Part shown: positions 29,057 through 37,113 of the stretch, piece by piece
How positions within the stretch are numbered: position 1 is the first letter of the stretch
Layout: the number at the start of each line of letters is the position of its first letter
Source: Candidatus Dojkabacteria bacterium
Lineage (GTDB): Bacteria > Patescibacteriota > Dojkabacteria > B142 > WJKM01
DNA: 46,263 nucleotides
Assembly: GCA_014729085.1 (NCBI GenBank)
Contig: WJKM01000011.1
Span: 1-46,263 of the forward strand
Reading direction: 5' to 3'
The notes under the pieces: model-generated
What the model saw: only the letters and a program-made list of their open reading frames with translations
Told to the model about the DNA's origin: nothing
The model's database searches: none
Position numbers and translations under genes: made by a program

Positions 29057-29066
29057 GATTCAAAAA

Positions 29067-29786
29067 TTATTCTAAATAATCTGCCCATACATCAAATTCC
29101 GGATCACTACACATCTCAGTATCATGGTTGCATGGTATATACCATCCCTGTACTATCTTTTTCAGTTTTATGCTTTCTCCGCTTTCGACTGAAATAGCCA
29201 AAGGTGTAAAAGCGGCTTTACATACTGCATCTTCATAACAAATAAATCCTACTTTATTCCACTTCCCATTATCCTCGGGTGGTCCTGCATTCGGATTGCA
29301 CTCGGGAATAAAACTATCATCATATGTATCACATTTTGTGTAATATGCTTTCGTACTACCACAAGCACTATCCTCTTCATTACAATCCGCTTCATATTTA
29401 TAAACAGCATATACTAAATACTTACCTGGATCTACAGTAATTGAATATTCGCTTTCTCCTTCTTCAGTATGCGTACATATTTCCTCTTCATCGGCAGTAT
29501 TAACTGCACAGACTTCCATGGCTGGCAAATTTTCAGACGGATAACTAACAGACCCTGCTATTGTTGCGCCTTCATCGTCAGCCTCACCGGTCTGAATTTC
29601 TTTCTCATTGACCTCAGCTTGAGAAGGTTCTAATTCTGTCGTAGGCATAATTTTTTCCGAACTTTCCCCTTCTCGTCTGAAAAACCCGATTCCCCAGACT
29701 ATGACAATAGTGACAACGAAAAAGCCAAGAATACTTATAAATAGTAATACTTTGCTTGATGCTCCTTTTGTTGTTTTTACATTCAT
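29067..29786 (-). CDS. Membrane-anchored secreted protein with carboxypeptidase-regulatory-like beta domain, Cys-rich
   Basis: N-terminal TM LLFISILGFFVVTIVIVWGIGFF; ATIAGSVSYPSENLPAMEVCAVNT..YSITVDPGKYLVYAVYK. Confidence 0.6.
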   Translation of the reverse strand: MNVKTTKGASSKVLLFISILGFFVVTIVIVWGIGFFRREGESSEKIMPTTELEPSQAEVNEKEIQTGEADDEGATIAGSVSYPSENLPAMEVCAVNTADEEEICTHTEEGESEYSITVDPGKYLVYAVYKYEADCNEEDSACGSTKAYYTKCDTYDDSFIPECNPNAGPPEDNGKWNKVGFICYEDAVCKAAFTPLAISVESGESIKLKKIVQGWYIPCNHDTEMCSDPEFDVWADYLE

Positions 29787-29946
29787 CTATTTAGATTTTA
29801 AAGATTCCTTTATAAAAATTTCTTTATTTCTTGTAGTTAGGTAATAACTTTTCAATTCATAAAAATCCCCTCCTAAGACAATTAAATTTATCATATTTCA
29901 TATCAGTTTACGCTTGATGAAACAGAATTTCATGGTAAAACTTTTC

Positions 29947-30675
29947 TTATAACCATGACTTGGCGAGATGTTTCATCTCGTTATTAACGCTAATGGACTT
30001 TACAATAGAATCACATATATTCACATTTTTATAACACTCAACTGACAAAGCACCATAATCTGGAAGATACGTTAACAAAGTTTCGCCTTGACAATCAGTA
30101 GATTCTTTATCATATCTTGTATGATAGGTATAAGTTCGCTCTCCCTTTGAATTTTCAAGTGGAATCCTATAGATCTGTAATCCATTAGAAAAGCTTCCAA
30201 CATTCTGTATCTCATCCATAGAAGGTATACAACCTGCCCCTGGTTCAAATAGATTTATTGCCATTTTATATTCAGAATTGTAGAGTTCAATATTTTCACA
30301 ATCCACAACACTACCGGGATGCCTGACTGATTCCACAGTACTATCTGAGGGAATAGTGGCATATAATTCAATTCCCTTATCTTTACATATATCATGAGGA
30401 TTAATAATCAAACTTTTCTTTATCCACAAGTCTTGAGTTTGATTAGCTTGTTCTTCGGAATCAACATCACCCTCGTTTTCTTCTTTTTCTACCGGTTGAG
30501 GTGTACTCTCTTCTTTTGGGCCTGCTGTTTGGACAGCCTGTGTAGTAACATTGCTTTTATCGTTTTGATTCTCTTCCTGAGTTGAATTCATCTTATATAT
30601 TACAAGAAATAATGCAGAGAAAATAACCAAAATGATCATAACTATTAAGATAAACCTTAAGGAAAATTTTTTCAT
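29947..30675 (-). CDS. Hypothetical membrane-anchored extracellular protein
   Basis: N-terminal TM FSLRFILIVMIILVIFSALFLVIY then low-complexity linker and Cys-containing domain; ATG at 30675 preferred over 30798. Confidence 0.58.
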   Translation of the reverse strand: MKKFSLRFILIVMIILVIFSALFLVIYKMNSTQEENQNDKSNVTTQAVQTAGPKEESTPQPVEKEENEGDVDSEEQANQTQDLWIKKSLIINPHDICKDKGIELYATIPSDSTVESVRHPGSVVDCENIELYNSEYKMAINLFEPGAGCIPSMDEIQNVGSFSNGLQIYRIPLENSKGERTYTYHTRYDKESTDCQGETLLTYLPDYGALSVECYKNVNICDSIVKSISVNNEMKHLAKSWL

Positions 30676-30799
30676 TATTCTTTCTATTGAATTAAAATTA
30701 TAATAATTTAACTTCTTGTAAATACATAAACTTGATAAAACAAAAAACAACTCTTTACTCTTATTATTCATAATAATTAGTCTTTGTACGGTTTTCATT

Positions 30800-31306
30800 T
30801 TGGTACTATTGTATTCTATATATTACAAAAGTTTAAATCCCAACAATACCCTTTATACAATTAAGACGGATGATTACGAACTTTTGTTACACCAAAATAG
30901 AATTGAGGTCTTTAGATACAAGAGAGACCGGCAATACAAAATCTGGGAATCAGAAGACGATATCAAAAAAATTGATAAAGTTTTACTTTTCGATCATGAT
31001 AATGACGGGAAGAAAGAACTCCTAGTGGTCTATTGGAGATACGGCGACTACCTTGGAGAAAGGCCATTTTTGAAACCTATTGTAGGCGACGAGAGCTTAA
31101 GCCAGCATATAAATATCTATGAACTTGAACCTTATATTCACCTTAAATGGGGAAGCTCTTCTCTTCCTAAACCAATTATCAATCTCCAAATATGTAAGGA
31201 AGACACAAGTGTACTCTGTGCAGGCGAATCCACTTATGAGGAATTTCCAACAATCATAAAAAATATTAAGCTCGAATGGAATGGGTGGTGGTGGGAAAAA
31301 GATTAA
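30800..31306 (+). CDS. Hypothetical protein with FG-GAP/VCBS-like calcium-binding-type motif
   Basis: KVLLFDHDNDGKKELLVVYW; hydrophobic N-terminus; start uncertain (TTG at 30800, frame open further upstream). Confidence 0.5.
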   Translation: MVLLYSIYYKSLNPNNTLYTIKTDDYELLLHQNRIEVFRYKRDRQYKIWESEDDIKKIDKVLLFDHDNDGKKELLVVYWRYGDYLGERPFLKPIVGDESLSQHINIYELEPYIHLKWGSSSLPKPIINLQICKEDTSVLCAGESTYEEFPTIIKNIKLEWNGWWWEKD

Positions 31307-31335
31307 TAACCAATGTTTAATAATTGTCGAACTGT

Positions 31336-33039
31336 CTATATATACCTCCTCTCCTCCAAGAACTTTACAATGATATCTACACTTTCCTCAACAGTTAAAT
31401 CCTGAGTTTTTATCTCTATCTCGGGATCTTGTGGTTCTTCATATGGAGCTGAAATGCCCGTAAAGTTTTTAATTTCACCTTTTCTAGCTTTTGCATACAA
31501 TCCTTTTTTATCTCTTTTTTCACAAATTTTTATAGGAGTATTTACATATACCTCTATAAAATTATGTATTTTCATTCTTAGTTCGTCTCGTTGTTTTTTG
31601 TATGGTGAAATAAAGGAAGCAATAACCCCAATATTATTTCTCGCTAACATTTTAGCTACAAATCCAACCCTTCTGATATTTTCATCTCTATCCTCTTTTG
31701 TAAAACCTAAATCTTTGGTCAAGCTTTCTCGAACGATATCTCCATCCAGTCTCTCAACTCGAATATTACGTTCAAGAAGCTTCTCAAAAACTTTATCCGC
31801 AAGCGTACTTTTTCCAGATTGAGAAAGTCCCGTTAACCACAGAACAAAACCTTTCTGAAATCCATTTTTATTTTTATAAACTGGATCTACCATAGTATCT
31901 CTGCTATTAGTCAATAAATCGAAAATCTCTTTTCTTAAAATATATTCAGGTGGTTTTTCTTTTTTTTCAATATGTTCCCTCATCTTTGAACCGCTGAATT
32001 TTACCTGACTTTCATTTGGGCATTGGTCAACAAAACAATGCTTTTTATTTGATTTATTGTATACAACTTCAGGGAATTTCAATATTTCTATAGCCAACTC
32101 TTCTTTTGAAAAATTTTCAAAAATTTCTTGTGCCTCATAGGCTTTGTAAAAGTCTTTAACTCCTGCATGATCCCGGCCTACGATAAAATGGCTGCATCCA
32201 TAATTCTGTCTAATGATAGCATGCAGAACTGCTTCTCTTGGTCCTGCATATCTCATCCTCAAGGGCAAAATCCCTAAAACAACTTTATTCCTAGGATAAA
32301 ATTTATCCAATAAAATCTCGTAACTTCCTAAAATATATTCATCTTTGAAATCCCTCAGTTTTTTTTCTCCGATTACCGGCTGAACAAATAAGCCATCTAC
32401 TTTTTTTAAAGCTTCTTTCTGCAAAAACTCATGTCCCCTATGCGGGACATTTCTCGTCTGGAAAGCGACAATCTTCTGCCAAGCCCTTAAATTAAAGCGT
32501 TCCCTTGTCTTTACCGGACTTAAATTGTATTCTGGATATAATTCCTCCTTAGATTCTATTAAATATATATCACCTCCAAGCATGTATTTATCCCTTTCAA
32601 AAACTTCTTTTACTCCTGGGTGTTCTTCGCTTAAAGTACCAAATACGCCTTCTGCATATTCTTTTTTATCGACCTCGTATATTTCTGGATCTTCTAAAAG
32701 ACCAATTGGTCTTTTATTCTTATCTACCAATACTACTATTTTACTGTCGGTAATTTCTTCAGCTTCTTTTGCTGTAATGTCAAGTACAATTGGAATTGGC
32801 CATACAGTTCCATCTTTAAGCCTCATATCATGTATTACACTCTTAAAATCTTCTTTCCCTATAAATTTATTTAAAGGAGAAAAAACTCCTCTTCCAATAT
32901 TCTTTACATCCTTTACTTCCTCATCTTCGAGCTCAAGCATGACAAGCTTATCTATTGATTCAAGTATTTCGTTGAACTTAGATTCATTAATGATTCGTGA
33001 AACTAGTTTACCACCATGAGGGTTGATGATTTTATCCAT
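31336..33039 (-). CDS. Bifunctional sulfate adenylyltransferase / adenylylsulfate kinase (PAPS synthesis)
   Basis: Sat: FQTRNVPHRGHEFLQKEAL..ILPLRMRYAGPREAVLHAIIRQNYGCSHFIVGRDHAG; CysC: GFVLWLTGLSQSGKSTLADKV..VERLDGDIVRESLTKDLGFTKEDRDENIRRVGFVAKML. Confidence 0.96.
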   Translation of the reverse strand: MDKIINPHGGKLVSRIINESKFNEILESIDKLVMLELEDEEVKDVKNIGRGVFSPLNKFIGKEDFKSVIHDMRLKDGTVWPIPIVLDITAKEAEEITDSKIVVLVDKNKRPIGLLEDPEIYEVDKKEYAEGVFGTLSEEHPGVKEVFERDKYMLGGDIYLIESKEELYPEYNLSPVKTRERFNLRAWQKIVAFQTRNVPHRGHEFLQKEALKKVDGLFVQPVIGEKKLRDFKDEYILGSYEILLDKFYPRNKVVLGILPLRMRYAGPREAVLHAIIRQNYGCSHFIVGRDHAGVKDFYKAYEAQEIFENFSKEELAIEILKFPEVVYNKSNKKHCFVDQCPNESQVKFSGSKMREHIEKKEKPPEYILRKEIFDLLTNSRDTMVDPVYKNKNGFQKGFVLWLTGLSQSGKSTLADKVFEKLLERNIRVERLDGDIVRESLTKDLGFTKEDRDENIRRVGFVAKMLARNNIGVIASFISPYKKQRDELRMKIHNFIEVYVNTPIKICEKRDKKGLYAKARKGEIKNFTGISAPYEEPQDPEIEIKTQDLTVEESVDIIVKFLEERRYI

Positions 33040-33063
33040 TTAAATAGACTTTATACAAATTAA

Positions 33064-33852
33064 TCAATCATTTAATATATTTATTACTTTTTTATGTAAT
33101 AGGGCATTTGTTGCGACCATTCCTTTTACTTTGTCCTCAGAATTAAAAGTATATTTGATTACATTTCCTTTAAAATCTGTTAGTTTCCCACCTGCTTCAT
33201 TAATAATAACATCTGGTGCACAAGCATCCCATTGTCCCAGTCTTTTATAACTATTATAAAATAAGTCAGCCTTCGCTTCTGCTATTATTCTTATTTTAGA
33301 TCCATTACTTCCATGATGAAGAATTTTTTGTGTATTCATTTTTTCTAATAACTGCTCGTCCTCTTTACTAAAATGACTCCTACTCATTACAGCCCTGACT
33401 TTCCTTAATTGTTTATTGCTTGAAACTTTTAACCTATTCTTTTGCTCTCCATGCAAAATGTATGCTCCATTTTCTTTTAGCGCATATGCTAATTTTTGTT
33501 TAGCAGGTTCGTATACTATTCCTAAAACTGGTCTTTTATTAAAAACCAAACCCATCATAATAGAAAACTCGTCAGTTTTATCAATAAAATCCTGAGTACC
33601 ATCCAATGGATCGACTACCCAGAATTTTTCTGTTTCTCTTGAAAGCTTTTCTTGTTCAGTCTCCTCAGATAAAATTGGCCAGTCGTATTTCTTAAGTCCC
33701 TTTATTAAAATTTTCTCAGCCTTTAAATCCGCTTCAGTTACTGGAGTTTTATCCTTTTTTTCTTTAGGGGAAAATTCATTATTATAAATATCCATTACAA
33801 CATCTCCTGCCTCTTCAACCAAAGATATTGTTTCTGTTAATAGTTGATCCAA
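33064..33852 (-). CDS. cysQ: 3'(2'),5'-bisphosphate nucleotidase (CysQ-like, inositol monophosphatase superfamily)
   Basis: KKDKTPVTEADLKAE..ILSEETE..FWVVDPLDGTQDFI..LGQWDACAPDVIINEAGG; 24 nt downstream of sat-cysC. Confidence 0.9.
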   Translation of the reverse strand: MDQLLTETISLVEEAGDVVMDIYNNEFSPKEKKDKTPVTEADLKAEKILIKGLKKYDWPILSEETEQEKLSRETEKFWVVDPLDGTQDFIDKTDEFSIMMGLVFNKRPVLGIVYEPAKQKLAYALKENGAYILHGEQKNRLKVSSNKQLRKVRAVMSRSHFSKEDEQLLEKMNTQKILHHGSNGSKIRIIAEAKADLFYNSYKRLGQWDACAPDVIINEAGGKLTDFKGNVIKYTFNSEDKVKGMVATNALLHKKVINILND

Positions 33853-33982
33853 AATTCTAAACCTTGATTAAATTATTGACAACGTTTCAATCTTATATTG
33901 AGCTCCTAATTTTGTCAAAAATTTCTACTTTGAAATATATAATATTATATAATTCAGCATAAATTAGTTCACTTATGTTCCT

Positions 33983-35221
33983 ATGGAACTTGAAAAAATA
34001 GGTATAGTAAGGCCGGGCATAAGAACAAGCGGAGGACATGAAAGAGCTCGCTTTCTGTTTGAGAACCTGATTCAGGAAATAACAGATGAGGAAACAGATA
34101 CGCTTTCATTAAAACCTCAAGAGCCATTATCCGGATTTGGCGAAAAGCTTAATCACAAAATATGGGAAACTACAGTAGAGAAAGGAAAGGAAAAATTAGC
34201 CCAGCAATCCTCTCAAGAAAACATGAAGGGAGGTTTACTTGGACTTGCTGGTAAAGTAATTAACAAAACGATCAATAAAGGAGCAGAGATTGTTCGAAGC
34301 AGTGATTTATTCAATAGAATTCTTCTTAAAAATTATCTTACCCGTTTGGCAGGTTCTTGTTGTGATTCCATTGTATCTTCTCAATATATGGCATTCCCGA
34401 AAAATCAAGATGGGACACATCTGAGAGGACTTTATTTACCTCTTGATTTAGCAGTCCATAAACCTGTCGGAAAAATTGCCCAAGAATATGGGGATCGATT
34501 TACTGTACTTGCTCCAACAAAACTAATGACTCCAAACTTAATTTCATTAGGAATTAAAGAAGGTCAGATAATTGAAACAGGATTTCCTTTTCCCGAAGAG
34601 ATGTATACCAGCATTAATCCTCGATTAGAAAAACAAAAACAGATCCACGAAGGCAATTCTCAACATCATGCTCTAATAATGACTGGCTCTCTAGGACCTG
34701 AAAAGCCACAGGCATTACAAACAGCTGAGGAACTCCTTAAACAAGGGATAGAAGTTACTATTCTGTGTGGAGATAATAGAGAATACTATTTAGACTTTAG
34801 AGAACAATTAGAGGAAATAAAGAAACATTATCCGGACGCAAGGTTGCATCTAGTAGGAGGCGAAGAAGGAACGACAAGAGAAGATGATTTACAAAACTGG
34901 GCTGATCTAATTTCTAATCCAGAACTTACCCTGCTTTTAACTCGTCCCAATGAAATGTTGTTCATCGGTACTTCTCTTGGTTTCCAGACCCTTCTTTTTG
35001 ATCCTTTCCAAACCCACGAAGAAAAAGCCTATAAATTTTTTCCAAACATAGAAAATTCAAATGTAAATAAAATAAAACATGATGAAGAAGGGAATTTAGA
35101 GATACCGGAGATAAATACATATCAGAATTATTTAAGTCCAGATTTCTGGATCAAAGCCACTCCATCTGAAAAACTTACAAAAATTAACAATGGTCAAATT
35201 ATTAAAGCACTAAATCTTTAG
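33983..35221 (+). CDS. Hypothetical protein, possible GT-B fold glycosyltransferase-like
   Basis: EKIGIVRPGIRTSGGHERARFLFENL..LIMTGSLGPEKPQALQTAEELLKQGIEVTILCGDN..LLLTRPNEMLFIGTSLGFQTLLFDPF: MurG/MGD-synthase-like layout, weak. Confidence 0.5.
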   Translation: MELEKIGIVRPGIRTSGGHERARFLFENLIQEITDEETDTLSLKPQEPLSGFGEKLNHKIWETTVEKGKEKLAQQSSQENMKGGLLGLAGKVINKTINKGAEIVRSSDLFNRILLKNYLTRLAGSCCDSIVSSQYMAFPKNQDGTHLRGLYLPLDLAVHKPVGKIAQEYGDRFTVLAPTKLMTPNLISLGIKEGQIIETGFPFPEEMYTSINPRLEKQKQIHEGNSQHHALIMTGSLGPEKPQALQTAEELLKQGIEVTILCGDNREYYLDFREQLEEIKKHYPDARLHLVGGEEGTTREDDLQNWADLISNPELTLLLTRPNEMLFIGTSLGFQTLLFDPFQTHEEKAYKFFPNIENSNVNKIKHDEEGNLEIPEINTYQNYLSPDFWIKATPSEKLTKINNGQIIKALNL

Positions 35222-35343
35222 TTTATAAAATAATCTACACAAATCACATATTAAATTTAACTTCATTTTTAAAATTCCAAAATTATTCTGATGATATAAT
35301 TATTAATATTAAAATTTGAGTTAATATTTATTAAAATCATAAT

Positions 35344-35736
35344 ATGAAAAAATTTATTCTTTACTTTATTACAAACATCTCTGCAATCTGGATTACAAAA
35401 TTATTATTCAGCGGTTTCCAGCCAACCAGTGCGGTGGCAGTACTTTGGTTAAGTGCACTGCTTCTTGGTGGCATGGTTTTAAATGAAGCTATTGCTTCTA
35501 AAATTAAAGGTGACAAACTGATTTTCTTTTTCTTTATCGGTACCTTGGTTACATTTTTCATTTTGTATCTCGGAAGTTTATTTATCCCTAATTTTGCTGT
35601 ACATGGAGGTTCTCTTCCAATAAAAATAATTAAACAGGCCGATCAAATTCTCACTTTACTTCTTGCCTCTGCATCAATAATGATTACAACCAGTGTTGCT
35701 AAATGGGCTTCAAGTGGTGGAGGATCTAAAGAATAA
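35344..35736 (+). CDS. Hypothetical small membrane protein
   Basis: 130 aa, four hydrophobic segments. Confidence 0.6.
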   Translation: MKKFILYFITNISAIWITKLLFSGFQPTSAVAVLWLSALLLGGMVLNEAIASKIKGDKLIFFFFIGTLVTFFILYLGSLFIPNFAVHGGSLPIKIIKQADQILTLLLASASIMITTSVAKWASSGGGSKE

Positions 35737-35761
35737 TTAAAAAATAAGCTTTCAATTCATT

Positions 35762-36505
35762 ATGCAAACCCTATTCTACGCTACTCTAGCAATACTAGCA
35801 ACAAGCCTTGTTTCACTTGTTGGTGTATTTACATTACCAATAAAAGAAAAACAGCTAAAAAGTCTACTTTTGTATTTAGTATCACTCTCAACAGGAGGTC
35901 TGTTTGGTGGAGCTTTCTTCCATCTTATTCCAGAAAGTATAGAAAACAATGGGTATGGAGTTGATACTTCTTTCTTATTACTTTTTGGTATATTTGTTTT
36001 TTTTACTATTGAAAAATTTATACACTGGCGCCATTGCCATATACCAACCACTGAGGAACATCCGCATCCCTATGCATACATGAATCTAATAGGTGATTTG
36101 GTACATAATTTTACAGACGGACTTCTTATTGGAGGAAGTTTTCTTGTGAATCCTGGACTTGGATTATCCACTACTTTGGCTGTCATACTTCATGAAATTC
36201 CTCAAGAAATTGGAGACTTTGGTGTGCTAATTCACGGAGGTTTCTCAAAAAAGAAAGCTTTATTTACCAATCTTGTTATTTCCCTAAGCGCATTTATCGG
36301 GATGCTGGTATCTCTTGGTTTGGGAGTTAGAATAGAAAACTATTCTTATTACTTGCTGCCCTTTACTGCAGGAGGATTTATATATATAGCCTCATCGGAT
36401 TTGATTCCTCAATTGCATAAGGAAACCTGTTTAGCAAATTCGATAAAACAAATTGGAATTATGTGTGCTGGGATTGGGCTAATGTATGCTTTTACTTTAA
36501 TTTAG
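35762..36505 (+). CDS. ZIP family divalent metal transporter
   Basis: GGLFGGAFFHLIPES; HNFTDGLLIGGSF; HEIPQEIGDFGVLIHGG signature. Confidence 0.94.
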   Translation: MQTLFYATLAILATSLVSLVGVFTLPIKEKQLKSLLLYLVSLSTGGLFGGAFFHLIPESIENNGYGVDTSFLLLFGIFVFFTIEKFIHWRHCHIPTTEEHPHPYAYMNLIGDLVHNFTDGLLIGGSFLVNPGLGLSTTLAVILHEIPQEIGDFGVLIHGGFSKKKALFTNLVISLSAFIGMLVSLGLGVRIENYSYYLLPFTAGGFIYIASSDLIPQLHKETCLANSIKQIGIMCAGIGLMYAFTLI

Positions 36506-36514
36506 AATATATCT

Positions 36515-37000
36515 TTAAAATGCATTACCCTGTTCATCAAATTTATACGTTTTGCCATATGCCACAACAGTCTCAATTAATTCTCCTCTAATCTCCTCAA
36601 CAATACGTCCTTCAAATACGCACTTGTCATCTATCTTACCTTTACAAGGCCCTTTTGCATATCTTGGAATCGCGGTTAATAACTTTGTATATTCCTGTTT
36701 ATTGGGCCAAGGGTTTCCGTTTACATCAAAATTGAATATTCTGCCATATGCAGTTATTGATTCAACTTTCACTCCATCGACTTCATAGACAGTTTTTGTA
36801 TCATAGGTGCAGCTTGAAATATCAGGTGCAAAATCACAAGGAGTAACAACCTCGGATGCTTCACTTTCTTCTCCAGTTTGATAACCAGATTGCATTCTCA
36901 TAACAAGTAATCCTGTCGCTAACAAAGCAAGAGCAGCAAGTGAAAACAAACCAATATATTTGACATTATTTGATTTAACTTTACGAAGAGGTCGTAATTT
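36515..37000 (-). CDS. Membrane-anchored hypothetical protein with two internal repeats
   Basis: TM YIGLFSLAALALLATGLLV; CTYDTKTVYEVDGVKVESITAYGRIFNFDVNGNPW vs CVFEGRIVEEIRGELIETVVAYGKTYKFDEQGNAF. Confidence 0.6.
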   Translation of the reverse strand, partial: KLRPLRKVKSNNVKYIGLFSLAALALLATGLLVMRMQSGYQTGEESEASEVVTPCDFAPDISSCTYDTKTVYEVDGVKVESITAYGRIFNFDVNGNPWPNKQEYTKLLTAIPRYAKGPCKGKIDDKCVFEGRIVEEIRGELIETVVAYGKTYKFDEQGNAF

Positions 37001-37061
37001 CATATATACCATCTTAATATTTAATACCAAATTATAATCTACTTAAAAAGAGACTACAAAC

Positions 37062-37091
37062 AAAACCCCGTACCAGATGGTACGGGGTTTT
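37062..37091. terminator. Intrinsic terminator hairpin
   Basis: aaaaccccgtacc-agat-ggtacggggtttt: perfect 13-bp stem, 4-nt loop, downstream of the minus-strand SLH gene. Confidence 0.9.
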
Positions 37092-37113
37092 CAAAGTAAT
37101 AAAATAATATTAC

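Noticed and set aside
32525-33019. 164-aa + strand ORF opposite sat-cysC
   Set aside because: Ser/Thr-rich antisense shadow of a strongly supported CDS; no family signal.
33938-33953. Promoter upstream of 33983 (overlapping TATAAT boxes)
   Set aside because: TATAAT occurs twice, but no -35 with 16-18 nt spacing was found in this very AT-rich sequence; too weak to call.
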